DNA of 64,000 nucleotides, from assembly GCF_014646095.1 (NCBI RefSeq), contig NZ_BMMU01000001.1, forward strand, positions 248,001 through 312,000. The letters run 5' to 3'. A program made the position numbers and the translations under genes. This document shows, in pieces, positions 16,799-25,766 of the stretch. Position 1 is the stretch's first letter; every line of letters starts with the position of its first letter. The notes beneath the pieces are model-generated. The model was not told where the DNA came from. It saw only the letters and a list, made by a program, of their open reading frames with translations, and ran no database searches. Source of the stretch: Streptomyces lacrimifluminis. Its GTDB lineage: Bacteria > Actinomycetota > Actinomycetes > Streptomycetales > Streptomycetaceae.

Positions 16799-17992
16799 AT
16801 GACCGAACTGCCCCGCATCATCAGCGTCGACGACCACGTGATCGAACCCGCGCACCTCTTCGAGACCTGGCTGCCGGCCAAGTACCGGGACAAGGGCCCG
16901 AAGCCCTTCAGCGCCGGCATCGGCGAACTCGCCTACGTGGGAGGCAAATACCGGATCACGACCGACCCCGACGGCCCGGTCACCGACTGGTGGCAGTACG
17001 AGGACCTGCAGTTCCCGTACAAGCGGATCATCGCGGCCGTCGGGTTCTCCCGGGACGAGATGACCCTCGACGGCATCACGCGCGAGCAGATGCGGCGCGG
17101 CTGCTGGGATCCGAAGGCACGGCTCGCGGACATGGACCTCAACCACGTCGAGGGCTCGCTCTGCTTCCCGACCTTCCCGCGGTTCTGCGGGCAGACCTTC
17201 GCCGAGGCGGCGGACAAGGAGGTCGCGCTGGCGTGCGTGCGCGCCTACAACGACTGGATGGTGGAGGAGTGGTGCGGCGACAGCGGCGGCCGGCTGATCC
17301 CGCTGTGCCTGATCCCGCTGTGGGACATCGAGTTGGCGGTCGCGGAGATCCGGCGCAACGCGGCACGCGGGGTACGGGCGGTGACGTTCTCCGAGATCCC
17401 GACGTACCTCGGGCTGCCGTCGATCCACTCCGGCTACTGGGACCCGTTCTTCGCGGTGTGCGAGGAGACCGGGACGGTCGTCAACATGCACATCGGCAGC
17501 AGCAGCCAGATGCCCGCCGCCTCCCCGGACGCGCCGCCCGCCGTCCAGGCCTCGCTGAGCTTCAACAACGCGATGGCGTCGATGATGGACTTCCTCTTCT
17601 CCGGGGTCCTGGTGAAGTTCCCCGCGCTCAAACTCGCGTACAGCGAAGGCCAGATGGGCTGGATCCCGTACGCCCTTGAGCGCGCCGACGACGTGTGGGA
17701 GGAACACCGCGCGTGGGGCGGGGTGCGGGATCTGATCCCGGAGCCGCCCTCGACGTACTACTACCGGCAGATCTTCTGCTGCTTCTTCCGCGACAAGCAC
17801 GGCGTCGCCTCGCTGGACGTCGTCGGGCGGGACAACGCCACCTTCGAGACCGACTACCCGCACGTCGACTCGACCTTCCCGCACACCAAGGAGGTCGCCC
17901 TCGACCATGTGAAGGGCCTCGACGACGAGACCGTGTACAAGCTGATGCGCGGCAACGCCATCCGTATGCTCGGCCTCGACCTGGACAAGTAG
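16799..17992 (+). CDS. Amidohydrolase-2 family metal-dependent hydrolase
   Basis: A 397-residue TIM-barrel protein. IISVDDHVIEPAHLFETW at the N-terminus gives a metal-binding D-x-H, VVNMHIGSSS the central His, and DNATFETDYPHVDSTFPH the C-terminal Asp/His region. Members of this group (ACMSD/decarboxylase-like) hydrolyse or decarboxylate ring-derived acids, and are often found in terpenoid, steroid or aromatic CoA catabolism clusters. The gene begins an operon with two acyl-CoA dehydrogenase genes; its stop overlaps the next GTG by 1 nt. Operator copy 1 lies in its promoter region. Confidence 0.85.
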   Translation: MTELPRIISVDDHVIEPAHLFETWLPAKYRDKGPKPFSAGIGELAYVGGKYRITTDPDGPVTDWWQYEDLQFPYKRIIAAVGFSRDEMTLDGITREQMRRGCWDPKARLADMDLNHVEGSLCFPTFPRFCGQTFAEAADKEVALACVRAYNDWMVEEWCGDSGGRLIPLCLIPLWDIELAVAEIRRNAARGVRAVTFSEIPTYLGLPSIHSGYWDPFFAVCEETGTVVNMHIGSSSQMPAASPDAPPAVQASLSFNNAMASMMDFLFSGVLVKFPALKLAYSEGQMGWIPYALERADDVWEEHRAWGGVRDLIPEPPSTYYYRQIFCCFFRDKHGVASLDVVGRDNATFETDYPHVDSTFPHTKEVALDHVKGLDDETVYKLMRGNAIRMLGLDLDK

Positions 17993-19125
17993 TGGACCTC
18001 TCCGACACCCCCCAAGAGGTGGAATTCCGGGCCAGGTTGAGGGAGTGGCTGGGCAAGGCGCTCCCCTCGCTGCCGACGAAGCCCTCGCCCGACGACTGGC
18101 CCGGGCGGCGCGCGTACGACCTCGGCTGGCAGCGGACGCTGTACGACGCCGGGTACGGCGACGTCCACTGGGGCGCCGACCCCGCCGTACGGATGATCTT
18201 CCTGGAGGAGACCGAGAAAGCCGGCGCGCCCTATGTGGGCGCGAACTTCGTCGGCCTGCTGCACGCCGGGCCGACCATCGCCGCCGAGGGGACCGGTGAA
18301 CAGCGGGCGCGCTGGCTGCCGCCCGTGCTGCGCGGCGAGGAGGTCTGGTGCCAGGGGTTCAGTGAGCCGGACGCCGGTTCGGACCTCGCGGCGCTGCGCA
18401 CCCGCGCGCGGCGCGACGGCGACGACTACGTGGTGAGCGGCTCCAAGATCTGGACCTCGCACGCCGAAGTCGCGGACTGGTGCGAGCTGTTGGTGCGGAC
18501 CGACCCGGACGCGCCCAAGCATCGTGGGATCACCTGGCTGGCCATGCCCATGGACGCGCCGGGCATCACCGTACGGCCGCTGCGCACGCTCGCCGGTACC
18601 GACGAGTTCGCCGAGGTCTTCCTCGACGAGGTCCGGGTGCCTGTCGCCAACCGGGTCGGCGAGGAGAACGACGGCTGGCGCGTGACCATGGTGACGCTGT
18701 CCTTCGAGCGCGGTACGGCGTTCGTCGGGGAGGTGGTCGCCTGCCGCCGGGTGCTGGGCGAACTCGCCCTGGCGGCACGGGAGAACGGCCGCTGGGACGA
18801 TCCCGTACTGCGGCGTCGGCTCGGGCGGCTGAACGCCGAGTTCCGGGCGCTGTGGCGGCTGACCCAGTGGAACGTGAGCGAGGCGAGCGAAGGGGTGCCC
18901 GGGGTCGGCGGGTCGGTCTTCAAACTGCGGTACTCGCACGCCCGGCAGGAGTTGTACGAGGCGGCGGCGGAGGTTCTGGGCGAGGGCGGCGCGGCGCTGG
19001 ATCTCGAACAGCCCTGGGTGCTCGACCGGTTGTCCTCGCTGTCGTACACCATCGCCGCCGGCACCTCCCAGATCCAGCACAGCATCGTGGCCGAACGCGT
19101 TCTCGGACTGCCGAAAGGACGGTGA
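17992..19125 (+). CDS. Acyl-CoA dehydrogenase, large subunit of a probable pair
   Basis: A 377-residue FAD-dependent acyl-CoA dehydrogenase. VWCQGFSEPDAGSDLAALRT and VVSGSKIWTSHAEVADW are the flavin/substrate loop signatures, and AAGTSQIQHSIVAERVLGLP is the C-terminal FAD-binding end. The GTG start at 17992 shares one base with the upstream stop (TAGTG). It is followed after 9 nt by a 298-residue shortened paralogue. This tandem arrangement matches the heterotetrameric dehydrogenases of mycobacterial cholesterol side-chain degradation, so the two products probably form one enzyme. The oxidised acyl-CoA is unknown. Confidence 0.88.
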   Translation: MDLSDTPQEVEFRARLREWLGKALPSLPTKPSPDDWPGRRAYDLGWQRTLYDAGYGDVHWGADPAVRMIFLEETEKAGAPYVGANFVGLLHAGPTIAAEGTGEQRARWLPPVLRGEEVWCQGFSEPDAGSDLAALRTRARRDGDDYVVSGSKIWTSHAEVADWCELLVRTDPDAPKHRGITWLAMPMDAPGITVRPLRTLAGTDEFAEVFLDEVRVPVANRVGEENDGWRVTMVTLSFERGTAFVGEVVACRRVLGELALAARENGRWDDPVLRRRLGRLNAEFRALWRLTQWNVSEASEGVPGVGGSVFKLRYSHARQELYEAAAEVLGEGGAALDLEQPWVLDRLSSLSYTIAAGTSQIQHSIVAERVLGLPKGR

Positions 19126-19134
19126 CATTCGCCC

Positions 19135-20031
19135 ATGCGTTTCCAACTCACCGATGACCAGCGGGCGTTGCGGGCAGGCGTACGAGAGCTGCTGACGGCG
19201 CGGTTCGGGCGCGAGCGGCTGCGGGCGGCCATGGACGCCGCCGAGACACCTGAGCTGGACCGGGGGCTGTGGCGGGAGTTGGGGACCGCCGGGTTCTTCT
19301 CCCTGCGGTTGCCGGAGGCGGCGGGTGGGGTCGGACTCGGGCTGCCCGAAGCGGTGTTGGCGTTCGAGGAGGCGGGGCGCGTCCTGCTGCCGGGCCCGCT
19401 GATCGCCACGCATCTCGCGGCAGGGGTGGTGCCGGGGGCGGCGACGGGGGAGACGGTGGTGACCGTCGTGGACGGTGGCGGGGTGGTGGAGTGGCTGGGG
19501 GCGGCCGACGTCGTACGAGGGGACGCGGCCGGGGCGGTGCCGATGCGGTCGGCGGATCCGCTCACGCCCCTGCACCGGGTGGCCGGTCCGGACTCCGGCG
19601 ACCGTACGGACGTACTCCTGACCTCTCTCCTCAGCGCCGCCGAGCAGCTCGGTACCGCCGCCCGGGTGTGTGAGCTGGCCGCGCAACACGCCCGGACCCG
19701 TGAGCAGTTCGGGCGGCCGATCGGGGCCTTCCAGGCGGTGCAGCAGTTGTGCGCCGGGATCCTGGTGCGGGTCGAGCTGGCGCGGGCGGCGGTCTACGCG
19801 GCTGCCGTCACCGCCGATCCGGCGGACATCGCGGCGGCCCGGCTGCTCGCCGACGAGGCCGCCGTTCGGGGCGCCCGTGACTGTCTCCAGGTGCACGGCG
19901 GGATGGGCTTCACCTGGGAGTCGGACGTCCATCTCCATCTGAAGCGCGCGTGGGTGAGGGCCCGGCGGCCCGGGTCGGTGACGGAATGTGAGGAGGTGCT
20001 CGCCGAAACGTTACTGTCCGAGGCGCGGTGA
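19135..20031 (+). CDS. Acyl-CoA dehydrogenase-like small subunit of a probable pair
   Basis: At 298 residues it is about 80 residues shorter than a full acyl-CoA dehydrogenase. The N-terminal helical domain (1-95) is kept, the central beta domain is greatly reduced, and the C-terminal domain is typical (ARTREQFGRPIGAFQAVQQL, CLQVHGGMGFTWESDVHLHLKRA). Shortened partners occur in alpha2-beta2 dehydrogenases. The antepenultimate region has a TTA leucine codon (20011-20013), so full translation may need the bldA tRNA. A small 9-nt gap after the large subunit indicates co-expression. Confidence 0.85.
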   Translation: MRFQLTDDQRALRAGVRELLTARFGRERLRAAMDAAETPELDRGLWRELGTAGFFSLRLPEAAGGVGLGLPEAVLAFEEAGRVLLPGPLIATHLAAGVVPGAATGETVVTVVDGGGVVEWLGAADVVRGDAAGAVPMRSADPLTPLHRVAGPDSGDRTDVLLTSLLSAAEQLGTAARVCELAAQHARTREQFGRPIGAFQAVQQLCAGILVRVELARAAVYAAAVTADPADIAAARLLADEAAVRGARDCLQVHGGMGFTWESDVHLHLKRAWVRARRPGSVTECEEVLAETLLSEAR

Positions 20032-20545
20032 CCGGGAGCCGGAGCGGGAGTGGCCGGATCGATGTCGCCGATCGTGGCGCGATCGAACCGTGACCCAGAC
20101 GTTGTGAGATCACTGAGCGTCGATACCGGGTTGTGTCCTACGCGCGACTCGTAACGGCCCGGAGTCAGGTGTTCGCTCCGGTACCTTCTGTGGAATGCGA
20201 GTGGTTCCGAGGTCGAGCCGTCCTGGTGTCGCCCCTGAGGTGGCCCCGGATTCGGCGGTGCGCGCCGCTCGCGGGGCGGGTCGGAGCTCCGCGCCCGTCT
20301 GTTCGACTTCCCGCGGTGAGCGTCGCACAGTATGCCTCAGGCGTACTCCTTCGCGTTGGAATATGCCCGAAGCGCTTGTTGGCGTGACTGTACGTCAACC
20401 ATGCTTTCTCGTAAGGGATTCACGTTCTGTGATCCCCGATCTGGCTGTTGGCCCAAGCGTTGTTCTGGGCATGCAGAAAATGGCTACGATCGTGGCCCTC
20501 GTGCGGCGCGAGGCGATGTGTCCGCCGGTTCGGATGGTGTGAGCG
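20032..20545. other. 514-nt intergenic region, no gene seen
   Basis: Codon bias is lost and no plausible ORF with a ribosome-binding site is visible. It contains TGACTGTACGTCA at 20385-20397 (inverted TGAC/GTCA arms around 5 nt), loosely like a BldD box, and presumably the promoter of the following ATP-binding gene. Confidence 0.5.
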
Positions 20546-21085
20546 GTGCAGGTGCTTCAAGTGCAGCTGGAGATCCGGCCCGACCCCGCAGAGGTGGGGC
20601 GGGCCCGGAGATGGGTGCGGTCGCGGCTTGCCGGGTCCGGGGTCGCGGACGACGAGCCGTTGGCCGAGACGCTGATCCTTCTCGTCTCGGAACTGGTCAC
20701 CAACGCGGTGGTGCACACCGGGTGTCCGGCGGTGCTGCGGCTGTCGTTCCAGGGTGTGCGCGGAACGCGGTCCGGTGTCCAGGGTGTGGCCGGCGGGACC
20801 GTGCGGCTGGAGGTCGTCGATCTGAGCGACTGTCCACCCGTGCCCCGGCACGCCGAGGGCGACGAGACCAACGGGCGCGGGCTGGAGCTGGTCGACGGGC
20901 TCGCGGACCGGTGGGGGTGGAGCGCCGAAGGTGTCGGCAAGCGCATCTGGTGCGAACTGGACCGCTGCCCGGCCCCGGCACCGTGCGGAGGCGGGAGTTC
21001 GGCCACCGCTCCGGGGGTCGCCACGACCGCCACCGCGGGTACCGCTTCCGCGTACGGGGGCATGGCGGCGTACGAAGCTGTCTGA
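20546..21085 (+). CDS. RsbW-like ATP-binding regulatory protein
   Basis: A 179-residue GHKL/HATPase_c_2 protein. AETLILLVSELVTNAVVHTG is the N-box, VRLEVVDLSDCPPVP the G1 region and GRGLELVDGLADRWG the G2 box. Streptomyces encode dozens of these RsbW/SpoIIAB-like serine kinases or ATPases that control anti-sigma antagonists. The C-terminal 35 residues are Ala/Gly/Thr-rich and probably disordered. A GTG at 20546 starts the family-like sequence. There is no partner gene directly beside it; the STAS gene at 13944-14345 is the nearest candidate. Confidence 0.85.
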   Translation: MQVLQVQLEIRPDPAEVGRARRWVRSRLAGSGVADDEPLAETLILLVSELVTNAVVHTGCPAVLRLSFQGVRGTRSGVQGVAGGTVRLEVVDLSDCPPVPRHAEGDETNGRGLELVDGLADRWGWSAEGVGKRIWCELDRCPAPAPCGGGSSATAPGVATTATAGTASAYGGMAAYEAV

Positions 21086-21491
21086 CCCGGCGCCCTGTCG
21101 GTGTGCCGCTGGATGTGGCGTCGGGTCCGGCGCTCGGCGGGGCACGGTCGCAGAAATGTCCGGGTTCCTCGGCCGGGTGCGGTGCGGTGCGCCGGGGTGT
21201 GCCCCCGTGCGCGGTTGTCGCAAAAAGGGCGTAAGCGATAAATCGCCGAACAGGTGTTGACGTGACGTGACCGTGTGAACACGCTTGTGTTCAGCGCGAT
21301 CCGCCGCGAGGGGACGGCGAGGGTCCGGTGACGGGGTCCTCGACGAGTGTGGGTCGTGTGTTCGGCGTCGACTCCTTCAGGGGTGGGGGGTGGGGTGGGA
21401 ACGCCGAAGGCAGGTGGCGGCGCGCGATGCCGTACTTGGGGTGGGCAATGGCGCGCCGCCGACCGGCCGGCAGGGGGCGGGCCGGCAGAGG
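21086..21491. other. 406-nt intergenic region with an inverted repeat, no gene seen
   Basis: Contains the perfect inverted repeat TGAACAC-GCTT-GTGTTCA at 21276-21293, preceded by TTGACG at 21257-21262. No plausible downstream plus-strand gene follows within 1.2 kb. It lies between the ends of two convergent genes, where an operator-like element is unexpected. Confidence 0.4.
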
Positions 21492-22427
21492 TCAGAGGAC
21501 GGCCACGGGTGCCACGGGACTGCCCGTGGCACCCGTGAACGGCTCCGGGGTCGCCGACAGCAGGAACGCGTACCGGTTTTCTTGTCCACAGGCTGTGGAC
21601 AACTTTTCGAGATTCCAGTTCTGGCCCTGAGGCATGCCCATCTCCACCAGGTCGAGCGCGTGTACGGGCATCCATAGATCGTCCGATTCCGGAGGAAATA
21701 TCTCAAAGGTGAGCGTGTCGTTCGCGACCGCCGCCACATCCCGCGCGTGGAACCACTCCGGCGTACGGACCGAAAGCCCGGGCGAGGGATGCATGTACCC
21801 GTGCTTGTCGCCTGCCAGGTACACCTGGATCTGCCCGGTCCGTACGAGCACGATGTCGCCGGCACGCACGTGCGTGCCCGCCAACTCCTCCGCCGCGTCC
21901 AGGTCCTCCGGGGTGACCGCGTGCCCCCCGTCGAGCCGGTCGACGCCCCGCGCGCGGGCCACGTCCAGCAGCACCCCGCGCGAGACGACGTGCCGAGCCT
22001 TGTCGATGCCGACGAACTCGGCGCCGGAGTGGGCGGTGATCGTCGCCGCCGGGCGGCCGTTGTAGAGCTTCCCGGAGTGGGAGGCGTGGGCGAGGGCGTC
22101 CCAGTGGGTCGCGCACTGGAGCCCCAGGGTCACGACGTCGTCGCTGGTCGCGACGGTGCCACCGCCCGGCGGCCCGAACAGCTCCTGGTTGATCTGGACC
22201 ATGGCGTGCACGGGATTCACCCGGCCCGGGATCGCGCCGGTCTGGACGCCGTCCTGCTGGAGCGGGAGCGCGAGGGGGACGCGGTGACCGGTGCGGACGG
22301 TCGCGGCGGCCTCGCGTACGACGGCGTCGGTGATGAGGTTGAGGGTGCCGATCTCGTCGGCCGCCCCCCAACGCCCCCAGTTGTTCACGCGTTTGGCGAT
22401 GGCGTGGAACTCGGCCGGCAATGACAT
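21492..22427 (-). CDS. Cyclase/kynurenine-formamidase-like metal hydrolase
   Basis: A 311-residue protein of the cyclase family (PF04199 type). GLQCATHWDALAHASHSGKLY carries the HxDxxxH-like metal motif of the fold. ADEIGTLNLITDAVV, VLLDVARARG and DIVLVRTGQIQVYL are further family features. Members hydrolyse ring amides or lactones or act as cyclases; the specific reaction is unknown. The gene is divergent from the SDR/dehydrogenase operon and operator copy 2 lies between them, placing it in the TetR-linked set. The end of the frame contains FLLSATPEPFTGATGSPVAP. Confidence 0.85.
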   Translation of the reverse strand: MSLPAEFHAIAKRVNNWGRWGAADEIGTLNLITDAVVREAAATVRTGHRVPLALPLQQDGVQTGAIPGRVNPVHAMVQINQELFGPPGGGTVATSDDVVTLGLQCATHWDALAHASHSGKLYNGRPAATITAHSGAEFVGIDKARHVVSRGVLLDVARARGVDRLDGGHAVTPEDLDAAEELAGTHVRAGDIVLVRTGQIQVYLAGDKHGYMHPSPGLSVRTPEWFHARDVAAVANDTLTFEIFPPESDDLWMPVHALDLVEMGMPQGQNWNLEKLSTACGQENRYAFLLSATPEPFTGATGSPVAPVAVL

Positions 22428-22496
22428 GAGTCCGGTCCTTCCTGGAGTCCGGTCGCTCCCGGGGCTTGCCTCCGGATATCCGCCGGGACATAAAAT

Positions 22497-22511
22497 CTAA
22501 CGGTCCGTCAG
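22497..22511. promoter_or_regulatory. TetR-type operator copy 2
   Basis: CTAACGGTCCGTCAG differs from the perfect copy at one base. It lies between the divergent cyclase (start 22427) and SDR (start 22534) genes. Confidence 0.65.
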
Positions 22512-22533
22512 AAACCGCGGGAAGGGGCCGGAC

Positions 22534-23448
22534 GTGGGGAACTTCTTGGCAGGCAAGGTCGTCGCCGTGACGGGCGCGGGCCGGGGGATCGGCCGCGCGG
22601 TGGCACTGGGCGCGGCGGCCGAGGGAGCGCGGGTCGTCGTCAACGACTACGGGGTCTCCATCGACGGCGCCTCACCGACGAGCGAGATCGCCGAAGGCAT
22701 CGTCAAGGAGATCGAGGCGGCGGGCGGCGAGGCGGTCGCGGTGGCCGACGACGTGTCCACCATGGCCGGCGGCCAGCGGGTCGTGGACGTGGCGCTGTCC
22801 TCGTACGGGCGCCTGGACGGTGTGGTGTGCGTCGCCGGGATCCTGCGCGAGCGGATGCTGTTCAACATGTCCGAGGAGGAGTGGGATCCCGTCGTGGCGA
22901 CCCATCTCAAGGGCACGTTCACGGTGTTCCGGGCCGCGTCGGCGGTGATGCGGCAGCAGCGGGCCGGGACGCTCATCGGCTTCACCAGCGGAAACCATCA
23001 GGGGTCGGTGTCGCAGCCCAACTACAGCGCCGCGAAGGGCGGGATCATCTCGCTCGTACGGAGCGCCGCGCTGGGGCTCCACAAGTACGGGGTGACCGCC
23101 AACGCGGTGGCGCCGGTCGCGCGTACGCGGATGTCGGCGAACGTGCCCATGGAACTGGCGGAGATCGGGGAGCCGGAGGACGTGGCGGCCCTGGTCGTGT
23201 ATCTGCTGTCCGACCGGGCCAAGGAGGAGCGGATCACCGGGCAGGTGTACACGGTCGCGGGGCCGAAGATCGCGGTGTGGGCGCAGCCGAGGGAGTTGCG
23301 GGCGGCTTATGCCTCCGGCGGGTGGACGCCGGAAGGGATCGCGGAGTTCCTGCCGGGGTCGGTGGGGGTGGATCCGATGCCGATGCTTCTGCAGTTGGAG
23401 CGGATGGAGGAGGCGGCGCGGGATGGGTCGCGGCCGAACGCCCAATAG
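22534..23448 (+). CDS. Short-chain dehydrogenase (Mfe2/17-beta-HSD4-like)
   Basis: A 304-residue NAD(P)-dependent oxidoreductase with TGAGRGIG (about 11-18) as cofactor loop and YSAAK (catalytic Tyr/Lys). The ND-Y-G-V segment and long C-terminal tail recall the hydroxyacyl-CoA dehydrogenase part of multifunctional enzyme type 2. It probably oxidises a beta-hydroxyacyl-CoA. The GTG at 22534 follows GAAGGGG. It begins an operon with an acyl-CoA dehydrogenase and an alcohol dehydrogenase, though a 107-nt gap holding a dispersed repeat follows it. Confidence 0.88.
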   Translation: MGNFLAGKVVAVTGAGRGIGRAVALGAAAEGARVVVNDYGVSIDGASPTSEIAEGIVKEIEAAGGEAVAVADDVSTMAGGQRVVDVALSSYGRLDGVVCVAGILRERMLFNMSEEEWDPVVATHLKGTFTVFRAASAVMRQQRAGTLIGFTSGNHQGSVSQPNYSAAKGGIISLVRSAALGLHKYGVTANAVAPVARTRMSANVPMELAEIGEPEDVAALVVYLLSDRAKEERITGQVYTVAGPKIAVWAQPRELRAAYASGGWTPEGIAEFLPGSVGVDPMPMLLQLERMEEAARDGSRPNAQ

Positions 23449-23494
23449 CTCGGGGGTGCGTGTGGTTTGGCGGGTGCGGGTGCGTTGTGGTTGA

Positions 23495-23516
23495 TCGCGC
23501 AGTTCCCCGCGCCCCT
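23495..23516. repeat. Dispersed Streptomyces intergenic repeat, copy 1
   Basis: TCGCGCAGTTCCCCGCGCCC plus two bases, in the gap between the SDR and acyl-CoA dehydrogenase genes. The same 21-base core recurs at 49068-49088. From experience this sequence is scattered in intergenic regions of many Streptomyces genomes. Confidence 0.7.
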
Positions 23517-23555
23517 ACGGAGTCGGTCGCGTCCTGAGTTGATTAGGAGAGGTCT

Positions 23556-24707
23556 GTGGACTTTGGGTTTGAGGCTGGGGATGAGGAGTTCCGGGCGGAG
23601 GCTCGGGCTTGGCTTCGCGCGCATGTCGATGGGGCTCTCGACCGGCGTTCCTGGGAGCGGATTCTCGGGAAGGCCGGGTGGATCGGGCTCTCCTGGGGGG
23701 AGACCGGGTACGGCAATCGCAGCGCGACTCTCACCCAACAGGTCGTCTGGGCCGAGGAGTACGCCCGTTCGGAGGCGCCGACGCGCTCCGGGCACATCGG
23801 GGAGAACCTGCTAGCTCCCACGCTGCTCGCGCACGGTACCGACGAGCAGCGGGCCCGGTTCCTGCCGCCGGTCGCCGCGGGCGAGGAGCTCTGGTGTCAG
23901 GGGTACAGCGAGCCGGGCGCGGGCTCGGACCTCGCCGGGGTGAGTACGAAGGCCGAGCGGGCCACTGACGGGACGTACCGGATCACCGGGCAGAAGATCT
24001 GGACGTCCCTCGCCCACGAGGCCGACTGGTGCTTCGTGCTCGCCCGGACGGAAGCGGGGTCGGTGCGGCATCACGGGCTCAGTTTTCTGCTCGTCCCGAT
24101 GGATCAGCCGGGGCGGATCGAGGTCCGGCCGATCCGGCAGATGACCGGCACCAGCGACTTCAACGAGGTCTTCTTCGACGGGGCACACGCACGCGTGGAG
24201 CACCTCGTCGGGGGCGAGGGCGCCGGCTGGGGGGTCGCGATGAGTCTCCTCGGGTTCGAGCGGGGAGTTTCCACGCTTGCCCAACAGATCGGGTTCGCCG
24301 GGGAGTTGGGGCGGGTGGTCCGGACGGCCGTCAAGAGCGGCGCGGTGGCGGATCCCGTCGTACGGGAGCGACTGGTGCGGCAGTGGGCCGAGTTGCGGGT
24401 CATGCGCTGGAACGCTCTGCGCACGCTGGGCGGTTCGGGCGACGCCGGGGCGCCGAGCGTGGCCAAACTGCTGTGGGGCGGGTGGCATCAGCGGCTGGGA
24501 GAGCTGGCGATGCTCGTACGGGGTGCGGGGGCCGGGGTCGGGCCGGCGGAGTGGTCGGCCGAGGCGCCGTACGAACTCGACGCCGCACAGCACCTGTTCA
24601 TGTTCTCCCGGGCCGACACCATCTACGGCGGCTCCGACCAGATCCAGCGCACGATCATCGCCGAGCGCGTGCTCGGTCTGCCCAGGGAGCCCAAGGGAGT
24701 CGTCTGA
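23556..24707 (+). CDS. Acyl-CoA dehydrogenase
   Basis: Full-length, 383 residues. LWCQGYSEPGAGSDLAGVST and YRITGQKIWTSLAHEADW are the flavin/substrate signatures, and RADTIYGGSDQIQRTIIAER is the C-terminal FAD contact. The MDFGFEAGDEEFRAEARAWL start is typical. It overlaps the downstream alcohol dehydrogenase by one base (TGATG). It lies in the SDR-ACAD-ADH operon behind operator copy 2, and probably introduces the alpha-beta double bond for a substrate later oxidised by the SDR. Confidence 0.9.
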   Translation: MDFGFEAGDEEFRAEARAWLRAHVDGALDRRSWERILGKAGWIGLSWGETGYGNRSATLTQQVVWAEEYARSEAPTRSGHIGENLLAPTLLAHGTDEQRARFLPPVAAGEELWCQGYSEPGAGSDLAGVSTKAERATDGTYRITGQKIWTSLAHEADWCFVLARTEAGSVRHHGLSFLLVPMDQPGRIEVRPIRQMTGTSDFNEVFFDGAHARVEHLVGGEGAGWGVAMSLLGFERGVSTLAQQIGFAGELGRVVRTAVKSGAVADPVVRERLVRQWAELRVMRWNALRTLGGSGDAGAPSVAKLLWGGWHQRLGELAMLVRGAGAGVGPAEWSAEAPYELDAAQHLFMFSRADTIYGGSDQIQRTIIAERVLGLPREPKGVV

Positions 24708-25756
24708 TGCGCGGTGTGCTGTTCGACGGTAGGCAGATCCAGGTCGTCGACGATCTGGAGGTGAGGGATCCCGGAGCCGGTGAGGTGCTGGTCGCGATCT
24801 CGGCGGCGGGGCTGTGCCACAGCGATCTGTCCGTGGTGGACGGGACCATCCCCTTCCCCGTCCCTGTCGTGCTCGGCCATGAGGGCGCGGGCATGGTGGA
24901 GGCCGTCGGGGCCGGTGTCACGCATGTGGTGCCCGGGGACCATGTGGCCCTGTCGACGCTCGCGAACTGCGGTGCGTGCGCGGAGTGCGACCGGGGGCGG
25001 CCGACCATGTGCCGGCAGTCGATCGGGCGACCGGGGCGACCGTTCACGCTGGGCGGGCGGCCGGTGTTCCAGTTCGCGTCCAACTCGGCCTTCGCGGAAC
25101 GCACGGTGGTGAAGGCCGTGCAGGCGGTACGCATCCCGAAGGACATCCCGATGACGTCTGCCGCGCTCATCGGGTGCGGGGTACTGACCGGGGTGGGCGC
25201 CGTGCTCAACCGGGCCCGGGTGGACCGCGGGGACAGTGTCGTGGTGATCGGCACGGGCGGGGTCGGGCTGAACGTCCTTCAGGGCGCGCGGATCGCGGGC
25301 GCCTCGCGGATCGTCGCCGTGGACGCCAACCCGGCGAAGGAGGCGATGGCGCGGGGGTTCGGCGCCACCCACTTCCTGACCTCGACGGAGGGCGTGCGGG
25401 AGGTGCTGCCGACGGGCGCGGACCATGTCTTCGAGTGCGTCGGCCGGGTCGAACTCATCCGCCAGGCAATCGACTTGCTCGACCGGCACGGCCAGGCGGT
25501 CCTGCTCGGCGTCCCGTCGGCCGCGGCGGAGGCGTCCTTCGTCGTCTCGTCCATGTTCCTGGACAAGTCGATCCTCGGCTGCCGCTACGGCTCCTCCCGC
25601 CCCCAGCGGGACATCCCGCTCTACGCCGACCTCTATCGCGAAGGGCGCCTGCTGCTCGACGAGTTGGTGACGGAGACATACCCGGTCGAGGACTTCGAGA
25701 AGGCGGTCGGGGACGCGGAGGCGGGGCGGGTGGCGCGGGGGGTGCTGACGTTCTGA
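24707..25756 (+). CDS. Zinc-dependent alcohol dehydrogenase
   Basis: A 349-residue medium-chain dehydrogenase. GLCHSDLSVVDG holds the catalytic-zinc Cys, GHEGAGMVEAVG the Glu-His loop, ANCGACAECDRGRPTMC the structural-zinc Cys set, and GTGGVGLNVLQGARIAGASR the NAD-binding Rossmann motif. It should interconvert an alcohol and aldehyde with NAD(H). The start overlaps the previous stop (TGATG) after GGGAGT. Last gene of the operon; the next gene is convergent with a 10-nt gap. Confidence 0.9.
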   Translation: MRGVLFDGRQIQVVDDLEVRDPGAGEVLVAISAAGLCHSDLSVVDGTIPFPVPVVLGHEGAGMVEAVGAGVTHVVPGDHVALSTLANCGACAECDRGRPTMCRQSIGRPGRPFTLGGRPVFQFASNSAFAERTVVKAVQAVRIPKDIPMTSAALIGCGVLTGVGAVLNRARVDRGDSVVVIGTGGVGLNVLQGARIAGASRIVAVDANPAKEAMARGFGATHFLTSTEGVREVLPTGADHVFECVGRVELIRQAIDLLDRHGQAVLLGVPSAAAEASFVVSSMFLDKSILGCRYGSSRPQRDIPLYADLYREGRLLLDELVTETYPVEDFEKAVGDAEAGRVARGVLTF

Positions 25757-25766
25757 TCCGCGGTTC

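Noticed and set aside
20385-20397. BldD-type box in the 514-nt gap
   Set aside because: TGAC/GTCA arms fit but two core positions do not match the usual BldD consensus, so it is mentioned only as a loose likeness.
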